Of a DNA stretch of 64,000 nucleotides, positions 7,411 through 15,462 are shown in pieces. The position numbers and the translations under genes are program-made. Source of the DNA: Rhodospirillales bacterium (GTDB lineage: Bacteria; Pseudomonadota; Alphaproteobacteria; JAJFIK01); the NCBI GenBank assembly GCA_021775005.1, contig JAJFIK010000018.1:50239-114238 (forward strand), given 5' to 3'. The stretch's first letter is position 1. Every line of letters begins with the position of its first letter. The notes under the pieces were generated by a model. That model was not told the origin of the DNA and made no database searches. It was given only the letters and a program-made list of their open reading frames with translations.

Positions 7411-8595
7411 ATGACTGAACCTGAATGGATTGATAGCCCGCTACCGTTTCTTGTTGGCGATGTGAGTAGCGAAGACTTCTTCGACAACTTCTTTGAGAAG
7501 AAGGCGCTGATCGCCAAGCATGGTGATGCAGGGCGCTACAAACACCTTCTCTCTGTTGATCGGATAGATGAGATCATTGCCGGAATGGATCTACCTGGCA
7601 GCTCGCTTGATATGGCGCGGGCGGAACCGCGCATCAGCCGCGATGAGTTTCTGTTTCCAAACGGCATGGCTGACAAAGGGGCGGTGGTGCGTCACTTCCA
7701 GCAAGGTGCCACCATCATCATGCCGCATCTACATCAGCTTGATGCCACTCTCGCGGAATTTTGCCGCGCCATAGAGAGCCTTTTCTGCGCTCATGTTCAG
7801 ACCAACATATATTTGACACCGCCGAACAACCAAGGCTTCCGCACCCATTACGACGACCACGATGTTTTTGTGATGCAAATATCCGGGCAGAAGCTCTGGA
7901 AGCTTTATGACATGCCCATCGCCAATCCTTATCGCGGGGAGGGATTTCAGCCCAATGTGCACAAAGCAGGGGATCCGGTGGAGGAGTTTCTGCTTGAGGC
8001 CGGGGACTGCGTCTATATTCCGCGCGGGTTGATGCACGATGCCATTACCGATGGTGACGAGTCCTCACTGCACATAACGGTGGGGCTGATTGTCAAAACC
8101 TGGGCCGATCTGATGCTGGAAGCTGTCTCGGAAGTGGCCCTTCGTAATGAAGGATTTCGGCAGAGCCTGCCGGCTGGGTTTGCCCGAGATGACTTTGACG
8201 CCAGCAAGGCTGAGGCGCATTTTCGCAAAATCGCAGAGGATTTTTCCCGCGAAGCGAATTTCACCGAGGCGTTTGAGCTTTTCGTTGAAAACTTTATCCG
8301 CGGACGAAGCGCCACCACCCGCGGTGGTGTGACCGGTGTGGTTGATCCCGTTGAGGCAGGCGACAAATTTATCCGACGTAAAAACGCCCCGGCGCGCCTG
8401 CGCTACAACGACGAACGCGCCATTATCATTTGTGCGGGCGGCGAAGTGAATTTTGAGCGGGAGGCGGTCCCTGGTCTGGAAACGGCCCTTTCGGGGAAAC
8501 CCTTTGATCTCTCAACCTTCGCGGACCTTGCTGAAAATCGCCGTGCCGATACCATCAAGAAGCTAATTGCATTTGGGCTTGCCACCAAAGTCTAA
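7411..8595 (+). CDS. JmjC/cupin-4 Fe(II)/2-oxoglutarate oxygenase, ribosomal-oxygenase-like
   Basis: A 394-residue protein with the JmjC fold of the YcfD/RoxA ribosomal-oxygenase type. The metal triad can be read as His146 and Asp148 in THYDDHDVF and His209 in YIPRGLMHDA. A 2-oxoglutarate lysine candidate is Lys161 in ISGQKLWKLY. The C-terminal part (NDERAIIICAGGEVNFERE and onward) resembles the winged-helix tail of these enzymes. YcfD-type enzymes hydroxylate an arginine of a ribosomal protein. Here the genetic neighbour is a repeat protein rich in Asp and Gly-Arg-Gly, so a different protein substrate is plausible. I chose the ATG at 7411 because AGGG lies 6 bp upstream; ATG at 7405 is an alternative. 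The enoyl-CoA hydratase gene follows 10 bp later. Confidence 0.85.
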   Translation: MTEPEWIDSPLPFLVGDVSSEDFFDNFFEKKALIAKHGDAGRYKHLLSVDRIDEIIAGMDLPGSSLDMARAEPRISRDEFLFPNGMADKGAVVRHFQQGATIIMPHLHQLDATLAEFCRAIESLFCAHVQTNIYLTPPNNQGFRTHYDDHDVFVMQISGQKLWKLYDMPIANPYRGEGFQPNVHKAGDPVEEFLLEAGDCVYIPRGLMHDAITDGDESSLHITVGLIVKTWADLMLEAVSEVALRNEGFRQSLPAGFARDDFDASKAEAHFRKIAEDFSREANFTEAFELFVENFIRGRSATTRGGVTGVVDPVEAGDKFIRRKNAPARLRYNDERAIIICAGGEVNFEREAVPGLETALSGKPFDLSTFADLAENRRADTIKKLIAFGLATKV

Positions 8596-8605
8596 GGAGC
8601 ATCTG

Positions 8606-9412
8606 ATGTCATCCGATTTTTCGTATGAAACGTTGCTGGTGACTTTAGACGGCGCGGTGGCGGTGGTGCGGCTGAACCGCCCTGAAAAACGCAACGCCCT
8701 ATCCGTCAAGATGATAGGGGAGCTAACTGACGTTGCCCGCGATTTGAAAACGCGCACAGATATTCATGCCATCGTGCTTGCGGGATCAGACCAAATCTTT
8801 TCCGCCGGCGCTGATCTTACCGACCCAGATCGCCAGGGTGAGACTAAGCGAACCCTTCTGGAGCGGCGTCAGCGCGTTCTGGTGGGCCCGGATATGTGCG
8901 ACGCCTGGGAAGCGCTTGAGCAAGTTACCATTGCCGCTGTCGAGGGGCCGTGCCTTGGGGGCGGGGTGGCGTTGGTGGCGGCGTGTGACTTCCGCATTGC
9001 TGGCGAAGGCGCGAGCTTTCGCCTGCCGGAGGTGGCTCTGGGGATCAACATGAGCTGGCACAGCTTGCCGCGCTTGGTCGCCATCATGGGGGTCGCGAAG
9101 GCAAAGCGTTTCGCAATATTCTGCGAAGATGCCTGTGCCGCCCACGACAAAGCCTGGGGTCTGGCTGACGAGGTTGCGCCGAAAGGCGGTGCGTTCTCAG
9201 AGGCGATGGCGTGGGCGGTAAAGGTGGCGGCGCTCCCTCCGGTGCCCGTGCGCATGTCCAAAGAAGCGATAAACCGCATTGCCTTGGCCGGTGCCGCCAG
9301 CACCATTCATATGGACCGCGACCAGTTTTTGCTCACCGCAGGGTCTGAAGACTTTGCTGAGGGCGTTTTGGCCTTTCTGGAGAAACGCGACCCCACGTTC
9401 AAGGGAAACTAG
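8606..9412 (+). CDS. Enoyl-CoA hydratase/isomerase family protein
   Basis: A 268-residue crotonase-fold protein. It has the N-terminal LNRPEKRNALSVKMI, the first oxyanion-hole region SDQIFSAGADLTD and the second in EGPCLGGGVALVAACDFRIA. Crotonases hydrate or isomerise enoyl-CoAs. The glutamates of classical hydratases cannot be assigned with certainty here (FRLPEVALGIN gives one). The start is the ATG at 8606 with AAGGAGC upstream. It follows the oxygenase gene closely and is probably cotranscribed, but a functional link to it is unproven. The next operon has its own promoter. Confidence 0.85.
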   Translation: MSSDFSYETLLVTLDGAVAVVRLNRPEKRNALSVKMIGELTDVARDLKTRTDIHAIVLAGSDQIFSAGADLTDPDRQGETKRTLLERRQRVLVGPDMCDAWEALEQVTIAAVEGPCLGGGVALVAACDFRIAGEGASFRLPEVALGINMSWHSLPRLVAIMGVAKAKRFAIFCEDACAAHDKAWGLADEVAPKGGAFSEAMAWAVKVAALPPVPVRMSKEAINRIALAGAASTIHMDRDQFLLTAGSEDFAEGVLAFLEKRDPTFKGN

Positions 9413-9447
9413 GCCTTATCGTTTGGCGCAAGGGGCGGTGGCTGCTC

Positions 9448-9476
9448 TTGACATAGTTTAACGTTGAACTTATATA
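9448..9476 (+). promoter_or_regulatory. Sigma-70-type promoter of the Acg-like/MarR operon
   Basis: TTGACA at 9448-9453 is a perfect -35 box. Seventeen bases later TATATA at 9471-9476 is a good -10 box. The reductase ATG is at 9506. Two palindromes overlap the spacer and the transcription start region, so the promoter looks built for repression. Confidence 0.75.
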
Positions 9477-9491
9477 GTTTAATATTGAACT
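9455..9491 (+). promoter_or_regulatory. Tandem palindromic operators, probably for the MarR regulator
   Basis: Two 16-bp near-palindromes, AGTTTAACGTTGAACT at 9455-9470 and AGTTTAATATTGAACT at 9476-9491, lie 21 bp apart centre to centre, which puts them on the same face of the helix. One fills the -35/-10 spacer and the other starts at the end of the -10 box. Size and symmetry fit a MarR dimer, and the operon they control ends with a marR-type gene. Binding is inferred, not shown. Confidence 0.7.
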
Positions 9492-9505
9492 AATGGAGAA
9501 GAGCC

Positions 9506-10660
9506 ATGAACCGGCGCGGCGCACTAAAAATTCTTGGAAGCGGGGCGGTTATTCTGGCCGCCGGGGCCGGAGGCTTTGCTGTCACGCGCACGCCCACTGA
9601 GGCCATAGCCCCATGGGGGATGGCCGGATCAGCGGATTACACAGACCCCCGCGTGCGGGCGCTGTCCTATGCCATCCTCGCCCCCAACCCCCATAATCGC
9701 CAGCCCTGGATGGTGGATCTCTCGACCCCAGGTGAAGCCAGCTTGCATTGCGATCTGGGTCGATTGCTGCCCGCCACTGATCCGTTCAGCCGGCAAATCA
9801 CTGTTGGGCTGGGGTGTTTTTTGGAAATCCTGCGCATGGCCGCGGCGGAAGAAGACCTCCGGGCTGAGATTACACCGTTTCCCGACGGTGGCGACGCGGA
9901 TCAATTGGATGGACGGCCCATCGCTCATATTCGTTTTGTGGAAGATGCCGGTGTTGCACGGGATCCGCTTTTTGCCTTTGTCCTAGAGCGACGCACAACG
10001 CGGGAGCCCTTTGATACAAGTCGCCCTGTCTCAGATCGCTCGCTCGCCGCCATGCAGGGCGCTGCGGGCTCCGGTGTTCGTACCGGCTCCACCAATGATG
10101 CCGCGCGCATCGCCGCCCTTCGCGACCTGACCTGGGAAGCAATGCAAATCGAAATGCTCACGCCTTACACGATGCAGGAGAGCATTGACCTCATGCGTGT
10201 CGGCAAGCGCGCCATCAATGAAAACCCCGATGGCTTGGCATTTGGCGGCTTGATGTTTGATACGCTCAATCTCTTTGGTTTGATGTCGCCTGAAACCCTT
10301 GCGGATCAAAGCTCCGTGTCGTTTCAACAAGGTCTGGATATCTGGGAGGAGATCACCATGACGTCCATGGGCTTCATTTGGATCATTACGCCGGAGAACA
10401 CGCGCCTCGATCAAATTAGTGCCGGCGGCAGTTGGGTGCGCCTCAATCTCGAAGCGGTGCCCCAGGGCTTGGGCCTGCATCCCGTGAGCCAGTCGCTGCA
10501 GGAGTACCCGGAAATGGATGAGCTTTATGCTCAACTTCGCCGCGATCTTAGCGCCACCGGGCCTGCGACGGTTCAGATGTTGGGGCGGATCGGCTATGGT
10601 CCCGCCATGCCGCGCTCCCCGCGTTGGCCTGTTGAGATAAAAATTACAGGGATCACATGA
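9506..10660 (+). CDS. Acg-family nitroreductase-like flavoprotein with Tat-like leader
   Basis: A 384-residue protein. The N-terminus MNRRGALKILGSGAVILAAG is a twin-arginine-like signal. The body has nitroreductase-fold motifs of the Acg type: YAILAPNPHNRQPWMVDL near residues 53-70 for FMN binding, and a second half with LERRTTREPFDT. Acg-like proteins bind FMN, often without clear enzymatic activity. The upstream promoter carries two palindromic operators and the next gene is a MarR regulator overlapping by 4 bp, so expression is probably induced by a small ligand, perhaps a phenolic or oxidant. Export by Tat would place the flavoprotein in the periplasm. Confidence 0.82.
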   Translation: MNRRGALKILGSGAVILAAGAGGFAVTRTPTEAIAPWGMAGSADYTDPRVRALSYAILAPNPHNRQPWMVDLSTPGEASLHCDLGRLLPATDPFSRQITVGLGCFLEILRMAAAEEDLRAEITPFPDGGDADQLDGRPIAHIRFVEDAGVARDPLFAFVLERRTTREPFDTSRPVSDRSLAAMQGAAGSGVRTGSTNDAARIAALRDLTWEAMQIEMLTPYTMQESIDLMRVGKRAINENPDGLAFGGLMFDTLNLFGLMSPETLADQSSVSFQQGLDIWEEITMTSMGFIWIITPENTRLDQISAGGSWVRLNLEAVPQGLGLHPVSQSLQEYPEMDELYAQLRRDLSATGPATVQMLGRIGYGPAMPRSPRWPVEIKITGIT

Positions 10661-11106
10661 CCGCGAAAAATGCCGATCCGCTGCTCTATGTGTTCTTCAA
10701 TGAGATCGGCATTATCAATCAGCTGATCACGACGCAGTTGGAGCGCTCCCTGCCTGATGGTTTGCGCTTGTCGCATTTCTCAGTTCTCAGCAATTTTGTG
10801 CGCCTGGGGGGCACGCGCACACCGGCGCAATTGGCAAGCGCGTTTCAGGTCACCAAAGGCGCCATGACAAATACGCTGCAGAAGCTTGAGGCCAAGGGTC
10901 TTGTTCGTATTAAAAGCAACCCGGACGATGGCCGCGGCAAGCTGGTGAGCATTACGGAAAAGGGACGGCGCGTGCGCAACAAAGCCGTTACGGCCCTTGC
11001 TCCCTCGTTTGCTGAATTTGAAAAGGCGTTTGCAAAGCGGGATGTCAAAGAAGCGTTGCCGTTCCTACAGGAAGTGCGCGCTTACCTGGATACCGCTCGC
11101 GATTAA
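10657..11106 (+). CDS. MarR-family transcriptional regulator
   Basis: A 149-residue winged-helix protein. The helix-turn-helix is TPAQLASAFQVTKGAMTNTLQKLE, split by eye into helices around residues 53-76, with the wing KSNPDDGRGKLVSITEKG near residues 86-103. Its ATG overlaps the stop of the Acg-like reductase gene (ATGA). It probably represses its own operon through the two palindromes near 9455-9491 and dissociates on binding an aromatic or oxidising ligand, as MarR proteins generally do. The ligand is unknown. Its stop overlaps the convergent SDR gene's stop in a shared TTAA. Confidence 0.9.
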   Translation: MTAKNADPLLYVFFNEIGIINQLITTQLERSLPDGLRLSHFSVLSNFVRLGGTRTPAQLASAFQVTKGAMTNTLQKLEAKGLVRIKSNPDDGRGKLVSITEKGRRVRNKAVTALAPSFAEFEKAFAKRDVKEALPFLQEVRAYLDTARD

Positions 11107-11879
11107 AAATGCGCGAGGTAGCCGCCATCGACGGCAAGGATTTGCCCGGTGATATAACTTGCCGCCGGTGAAGCAAGAAATACTGCCGCCCCCGCAATTT
11201 CAGCCGGATCACCCCAGCGCGCCAGTGACGTGCGCATGGAGAGCCATCTGGCGACCGCGGGGTCCGCCATCATTTCTTCATTGGCCTCGGTGGCAAAATA
11301 TCCCGGTGCGATGCCGTTCACAGTGATGCCTTGGCCGCCAAGTTCCGCCGCAAGCGCACGGGTTAACGCCTCGAGCCCGCCCTTGCTGGCGGTATAGGCA
11401 GCATCGCCGCCCCGCGCGATGGGCCCAGCAATAGACGTGACATTAATGATGCGGCCTTCATTCGCCTCGATCATGCCCACGCTGACAATACGGGCGAGGT
11501 TAAATGGTGCCACCAAATTGACCTCCAAGAGCGCGGATACATCATCCGCCGCAAAGTCCTGGAGCGCGCGTCGATCGCGTTGCCCGACATTGTTCACAAG
11601 GATATCAAGCGCACCGTGAGCTGTGGATATTGTATCGATGGCGCCTTGTACGGCGGCGGTGTCGGTCACATCAAACGCGGCCACATGGCCCGCGCCGCCT
11701 TCATCTTCGATCTCGGCCCTGGTGGCCTCCAGCACGTCGCTCTGGCGGCCGTTGAGGAAAACTGTTGCCCCGGCGCGCGCCATGCCTTTAGCAATGGCAA
11801 GGCCCAGGCCGCGCCCCGCGCCGGTAACGAGGGCACGCTTGCCTTCAAGTGAAAACGACCTTGGGAAAAACTCAGCCAT
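11103..11879 (-). CDS. Short-chain dehydrogenase/reductase (gluconate 5-dehydrogenase-like)
   Basis: A 258-residue classical SDR. The cofactor motif TGAGRGLG is near residues 19-26, NNVG follows, and the catalytic triad is seen in NVTSIAG (Ser) and AAYTASKGGLEAL (Tyr and Lys). The C-terminal DGGYLAHF is typical. It resembles gluconate 5-dehydrogenase or 3-oxoacyl-ACP reductase paralogues; the substrate cannot be assigned. It is the last of three same-strand genes (SDR, epimerase, SDR) and its start overlaps the epimerase end by 8 bp, so the three are probably one operon. Confidence 0.87.
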   Translation of the reverse strand: MAEFFPRSFSLEGKRALVTGAGRGLGLAIAKGMARAGATVFLNGRQSDVLEATRAEIEDEGGAGHVAAFDVTDTAAVQGAIDTISTAHGALDILVNNVGQRDRRALQDFAADDVSALLEVNLVAPFNLARIVSVGMIEANEGRIINVTSIAGPIARGGDAAYTASKGGLEALTRALAAELGGQGITVNGIAPGYFATEANEEMMADPAVARWLSMRTSLARWGDPAEIAGAAVFLASPAASYITGQILAVDGGYLAHF

Positions 11880-12885
11880 CGACGCTTGCCTTTGCTTTAT
11901 CCCAGGCGTTGAGCACTTCTGCTTCGCGCTCCCTCGTGAGGGATTGATTGGCGAGGAATGTTCCGGTCTCGTCTAGTTCTGCCAGCACATCCTTGATGGT
12001 ATCGCCAAGGGGGCGAAACCTCAGACCTGCTTTCAAGGGCATGGTGAGATCCGCGCGCATCATGGCTTCTGATTTCGCTGCGCGCGGAATCCACAATGGT
12101 AATTCCATCCACCCGTTGACCTTCTGGGCGCGAAGAAAGCCCTCAGCCACAAGTTCACGAGTTGTCCCGGGCGGGGCAAATTTCTCGCAGGCGTCAAGAA
12201 CCTCGCCGAGGGTCAGGGATACTTCCGGTCCCGTGCCATTGAGGATACCGTGGGCCTTGCGTTCACAAAGATCGAGCATCCAGCCCGCCAAATCTGCCGC
12301 ATCGATTACCTGCACGGGGAAATCAAGATAGTCCGGCACCAAGACACGGCCGCCTTTGACTATTCGTTGCGGCCAATAGGTAAAGCGTCCGGTTTTGTCA
12401 TAGCGCCCGATAATGAGGCCAGGGCGGACGATCATTGCCGCATCGCCATAGGCCGCGATAACACGCCGCTCACATTCGGCCTTGAGGCGACCATAGTGCT
12501 TTGGTTCGACTTCCGTGGCGTCTTCAAGCGCCGGATCCCAATCCAAAACCTTGCTGGTTTCGTCAAGGGTCGGCGCGCCCGTTTCGTCATAGACAGAGAT
12601 GGTGGAGACAAAAAGATAGTGCGGCACATTGGCCCTCACAGCCGCAATGGTACGCTCCACAATCGGGGGCAGATAGCCGCTGGTATCAATGACGCTGTCG
12701 AAGCTCTTGCCGTTGAGGGCAGAAAGATCGCCGGCCCGATCACCGCGCAATTTCTCCGCCTCTGGGTAAAGCTCAGCGTTCGTTGTGCCGCGATTGAAAA
12801 GCGTCACAGCGTGGCCACGGGCCAATGCCTGTTCGGTTACATGACGACCAAGAAAACTAGTCCCACCAAGAATGAGTAAGCGCAT
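11872..12885 (-). CDS. NAD-dependent epimerase/dehydratase-family protein
   Basis: A 337-residue protein with an N-terminal Rossmann motif GGTSFLGRHV (residues 7-16) characteristic of extended or atypical SDRs. It lacks the classical YxxxK in the expected context, although KHYGRLKAECE near residue 140 is a candidate Y-x-x-x-K. It resembles isoflavone-reductase or CSP41-like epimerases. I use the ATG at 12885 (MRLLILGG) because the Rossmann strand begins there and an AAGGA lies upstream; a longer frame to 12930 has no supporting features. It lies between two SDR genes in a probable operon; the substrate is unknown. Confidence 0.82.
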   Translation of the reverse strand: MRLLILGGTSFLGRHVTEQALARGHAVTLFNRGTTNAELYPEAEKLRGDRAGDLSALNGKSFDSVIDTSGYLPPIVERTIAAVRANVPHYLFVSTISVYDETGAPTLDETSKVLDWDPALEDATEVEPKHYGRLKAECERRVIAAYGDAAMIVRPGLIIGRYDKTGRFTYWPQRIVKGGRVLVPDYLDFPVQVIDAADLAGWMLDLCERKAHGILNGTGPEVSLTLGEVLDACEKFAPPGTTRELVAEGFLRAQKVNGWMELPLWIPRAAKSEAMMRADLTMPLKAGLRFRPLGDTIKDVLAELDETGTFLANQSLTREREAEVLNAWDKAKASVDG

Positions 12886-12895
12886 CGCGGGGTCC

Positions 12896-13630
12896 TTATC
12901 CTTGGGCGAGGGGGCGGATGGTGATCTCATTTACCGCAACGCCAGGGTCTTGGCCCAAGGCATAGATAATGGCTTCGGCTACGCGCTCGGCAGGCTGCGC
13001 CAGCTTTGCAAAGCCGCGTTTTTCCATCAGCTCTTTCACGAATTCATCTTTGATCCCGTCAACGAGTTCTGTGGTGAAGGCGCCGGGATAAATACAAGTA
13101 ACACCAACTTTGCCCGCGCATTCCTGGCGCAAGCCTTCGGAAATCGCTTTCACAGCGAATTTTGTGCCGGAGTAAACTGCCGAGACCGGCGTTGTTGAAA
13201 GCCCGGCAACAGACGAGATACTCACAATGCGGCCGGAGCCCCGTTCCATCATGTGAGCAAGCACCGCGTGAATGCCGTACAAAACGCCCTTGATATTGAC
13301 GTCGATCATCTGGTCCCATTCTTCTACGCGGCCAGCGCCAATCATGGACAGCGGCATGACGCCGGCATTGTTCACCAAGCCATCAATGCGGCCAAAGGTG
13401 TCGAGCGCCTTGCTCGCCAGGGTGTGGAGATCTTCATGTTTGGTGACGTCGCACACGGCATAGACGGCGTTGTCGGTCCCTAGCTCATCACATAGCGCCT
13501 TGAGGCGGTCTTCACGCCGTGCGCCGAGGACAACTTTGGCCCCTTCGGCCACCAGCATGCGGGCGGTTACTTCGCCAAAGCCGGAGCTGGCCCCGGTAAT
13601 GACGATGACTTGGTCTTTGATGGATTGCAT
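12896..13630 (-). CDS. Short-chain dehydrogenase (YdfG/serine dehydrogenase-like)
   Basis: A 244-residue classical SDR. It has TGASSGFGEVTARML for NADP binding, NNAGVMPLSMI, catalytic Ser in VSISSVAGLS and the pair AVYSGTKFAV (Tyr and Lys). The basic residue pattern GARREDRL after the second strand suggests NADPH. It resembles the YdfG and serine 3-dehydrogenase group; the physiological substrate is unknown. It is the first of three same-strand genes. The 244-bp intergenic region toward the aldehyde dehydrogenase gene must contain both divergent promoters, though I see no convincing box pair there. Confidence 0.87.
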   Translation of the reverse strand: MQSIKDQVIVITGASSGFGEVTARMLVAEGAKVVLGARREDRLKALCDELGTDNAVYAVCDVTKHEDLHTLASKALDTFGRIDGLVNNAGVMPLSMIGAGRVEEWDQMIDVNIKGVLYGIHAVLAHMMERGSGRIVSISSVAGLSTTPVSAVYSGTKFAVKAISEGLRQECAGKVGVTCIYPGAFTTELVDGIKDEFVKELMEKRGFAKLAQPAERVAEAIIYALGQDPGVAVNEITIRPLAQG

Positions 13631-13874
13631 GGCGGCCTCCGAGATGACTAGGGGTTTGGCCCCTCATAGCCCCTCTCGCGGGGGCCTGTCCACTTTGTGG
13701 CAACCAAGGCATTTGCCAGTTTCCCGCAATTTACGTGTGAAATATCACCTGGCGAGAGCTGCGGGTTGCGTCCGACCCCGCCAATGTTTGACAATACGTC
13801 AGACATTCCCGACAACCTTCACTTGGCCACGAAGTGCCCAATGAAGGTACGCCCCTGAACGGAGATTTCCCGAC

Positions 13875-15317
13875 ATGTATAAGGACCACCTCACAGAATT
13901 TTATATCAACGGCGCATGGGTAAAACCTGAAGGCCACCACTTGCTGGAGGTCATCAATCCGGCAACCGAAGAAGCGGTTGGGGAAATTGCCCTTGGCGCG
14001 CAGGCCGACGTGGATAAAGCCGTCGCCGCTGCCAAAACAGCATTTGAAACTTATTCGCTAACGAGCCGGGATGAGCGCGTGGCGCTGTTTGAAAAAATCC
14101 TCGCCTCTTACCAAGCTCACTATGCTGAGCTTGCCGAAGCCATCATGACTGAAATGGGCGCACCAAAGCAGTGGGCTGAGCTTGCGCAGGCCGGATCTGG
14201 CATGGCGCATTTCGGAACTATGCTTGAGATTCTGAAAACCTATGAGTTTGAAGAAACCAAAGGCACTACCCAGATTATCAAAGAGCCCATCGGCGTGTGT
14301 GGGTTCATTACGCCATGGAATTGGCCCATCAATCAGATCGCCTGCAAGGTCGCGCCGGCATTGGCGGCGGGCTGCACCATGGTGCTGAAGCCCTCTGAAA
14401 TCGCGCCGTTCTCTGGTTTGGTTTGCGCTGAGATTATGCACGACGCCGGTGTGCCCGCAGGGGTTTTCAACATGGTCAATGGCGATGGACCGACCGTTGG
14501 GCGCGCGCTTTCCAGCCACCCGGATATCGACATGGTGTCGTTTACCGGCTCCACCCGTGCGGGCTCTGATGTGGCTGCGCAAGCTGCCGCAAGCGTAAAA
14601 CGTGTCGCGCAAGAATTGGGCGGCAAGTCAGCCAATATCCTTCTTGACGACGTGGATTTCTCAAAGGTCGTGGCCCGCGATGTGGGCCAGGTGATGAGTA
14701 ACACTGGTCAATCCTGTAACGCCCCAACGCGTATGTTGGTGCCTCACGCCAAAATGGATGAGGTCGCGGGTGTTGCCAAGGCAACCGCAGAAGCCATCAA
14801 GACCGGCGATCCGCTTGAAGAAGGTACCCGTCTTGGGCCGGTGGTATCCGAAGCCCAGTGGAATAAAATCCAGGGGCTTATTCAAAAAGGCATCGACGAA
14901 GGCGCAACATTGGTCACCGGCGGCCCTGGGCGCCCTGAGGGCCTCAACAAAGGCTATTATGTCAAGCCAACCGTATTCGCCAATGTCACCAATGACATGA
15001 CCATCGCGCGGGAAGAAATTTTCGGGCCGGTGCTTTCGATCCTTGGCTATGAGGACGAAGACAACGCCGTGGCCATTGCCAATGACACAGACTTCGGCCT
15101 GTCGGGCTATGTGTCGTCCAGCGACACAGAGCGTGCCAAAGCCGTCGCGCGCCGTTTGCGCACGGGCATGGTTCACATCAATGGCTCTGGCGGCGACTTC
15201 AATGCGCCCTTCGGCGGCTATAAGCAGTCAGGCAATGGTCGCGAATGGGGCGTTTATGGCCTTGAAGAATTCCTTGAAGCCAAGTCAGTGATGGGCTTTA
15301 ACGCAGCTGCTGAGTGA
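13875..15317 (+). CDS. NAD(P)-dependent aldehyde dehydrogenase
   Basis: A 480-residue ALDH-superfamily enzyme. Conserved elements are FITPWNWP (Asn149), the cofactor loop FTGSTRAG (about 223-230), the general base Glu247 in VAQELGGKSAN and the nucleophile Cys281 in NTGQSCNAPTR. It oxidises an aldehyde to the acid; the substrate is not readable. It is monocistronic by position: a strong terminator follows 115 bp after the stop. It is divergent from the SDR-epimerase-SDR operon, so the two units may work on related alcohols and aldehydes. Confidence 0.92.
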   Translation: MYKDHLTEFYINGAWVKPEGHHLLEVINPATEEAVGEIALGAQADVDKAVAAAKTAFETYSLTSRDERVALFEKILASYQAHYAELAEAIMTEMGAPKQWAELAQAGSGMAHFGTMLEILKTYEFEETKGTTQIIKEPIGVCGFITPWNWPINQIACKVAPALAAGCTMVLKPSEIAPFSGLVCAEIMHDAGVPAGVFNMVNGDGPTVGRALSSHPDIDMVSFTGSTRAGSDVAAQAAASVKRVAQELGGKSANILLDDVDFSKVVARDVGQVMSNTGQSCNAPTRMLVPHAKMDEVAGVAKATAEAIKTGDPLEEGTRLGPVVSEAQWNKIQGLIQKGIDEGATLVTGGPGRPEGLNKGYYVKPTVFANVTNDMTIAREEIFGPVLSILGYEDEDNAVAIANDTDFGLSGYVSSSDTERAKAVARRLRTGMVHINGSGGDFNAPFGGYKQSGNGREWGVYGLEEFLEAKSVMGFNAAAE

Positions 15318-15334
15318 TATGTGAAACATGTCCT

Positions 15335-15420
15335 CCCGGACGCCAAAAGCGGTCCGGGATCTGGCGCGGTACGCTGGAGCACTGAGATTCCGGGCTCTGA
15401 TTTTCAATCAACCCCGGAAT
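15335..15420. repeat. REP-like pair of palindromes in a convergent intergenic region
   Basis: Two GC-rich inverted repeats follow each other: CCCGGAC with GTCCGGG (15335-15341 and 15352-15358), and ATTCCGGG with CCCGGAAT (15387-15394 and 15413-15420). The GAGATTCCGGG...CCCCGGAATGAC wording resembles extragenic palindromes common in alphaproteobacterial genomes. No other copy was noticed in this window. Confidence 0.55.
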
Positions 15421-15431
15421 GACAAACAAGA

Positions 15432-15459
15432 GGGCGGTGCATTTGCGCCGCCCTTTTTT
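15432..15459 (+). terminator. Strong rho-independent terminator after the aldehyde dehydrogenase gene
   Basis: GGGCGGTGC and GCGCCGCCC form a 9-bp stem (one G-U pair) with the loop ATTT, directly followed by six T. It lies between convergent genes; on the minus strand the tail is less T-rich, so termination of the rightward transcript is the clear function. Confidence 0.88.
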
Positions 15460-15462
15460 GCA

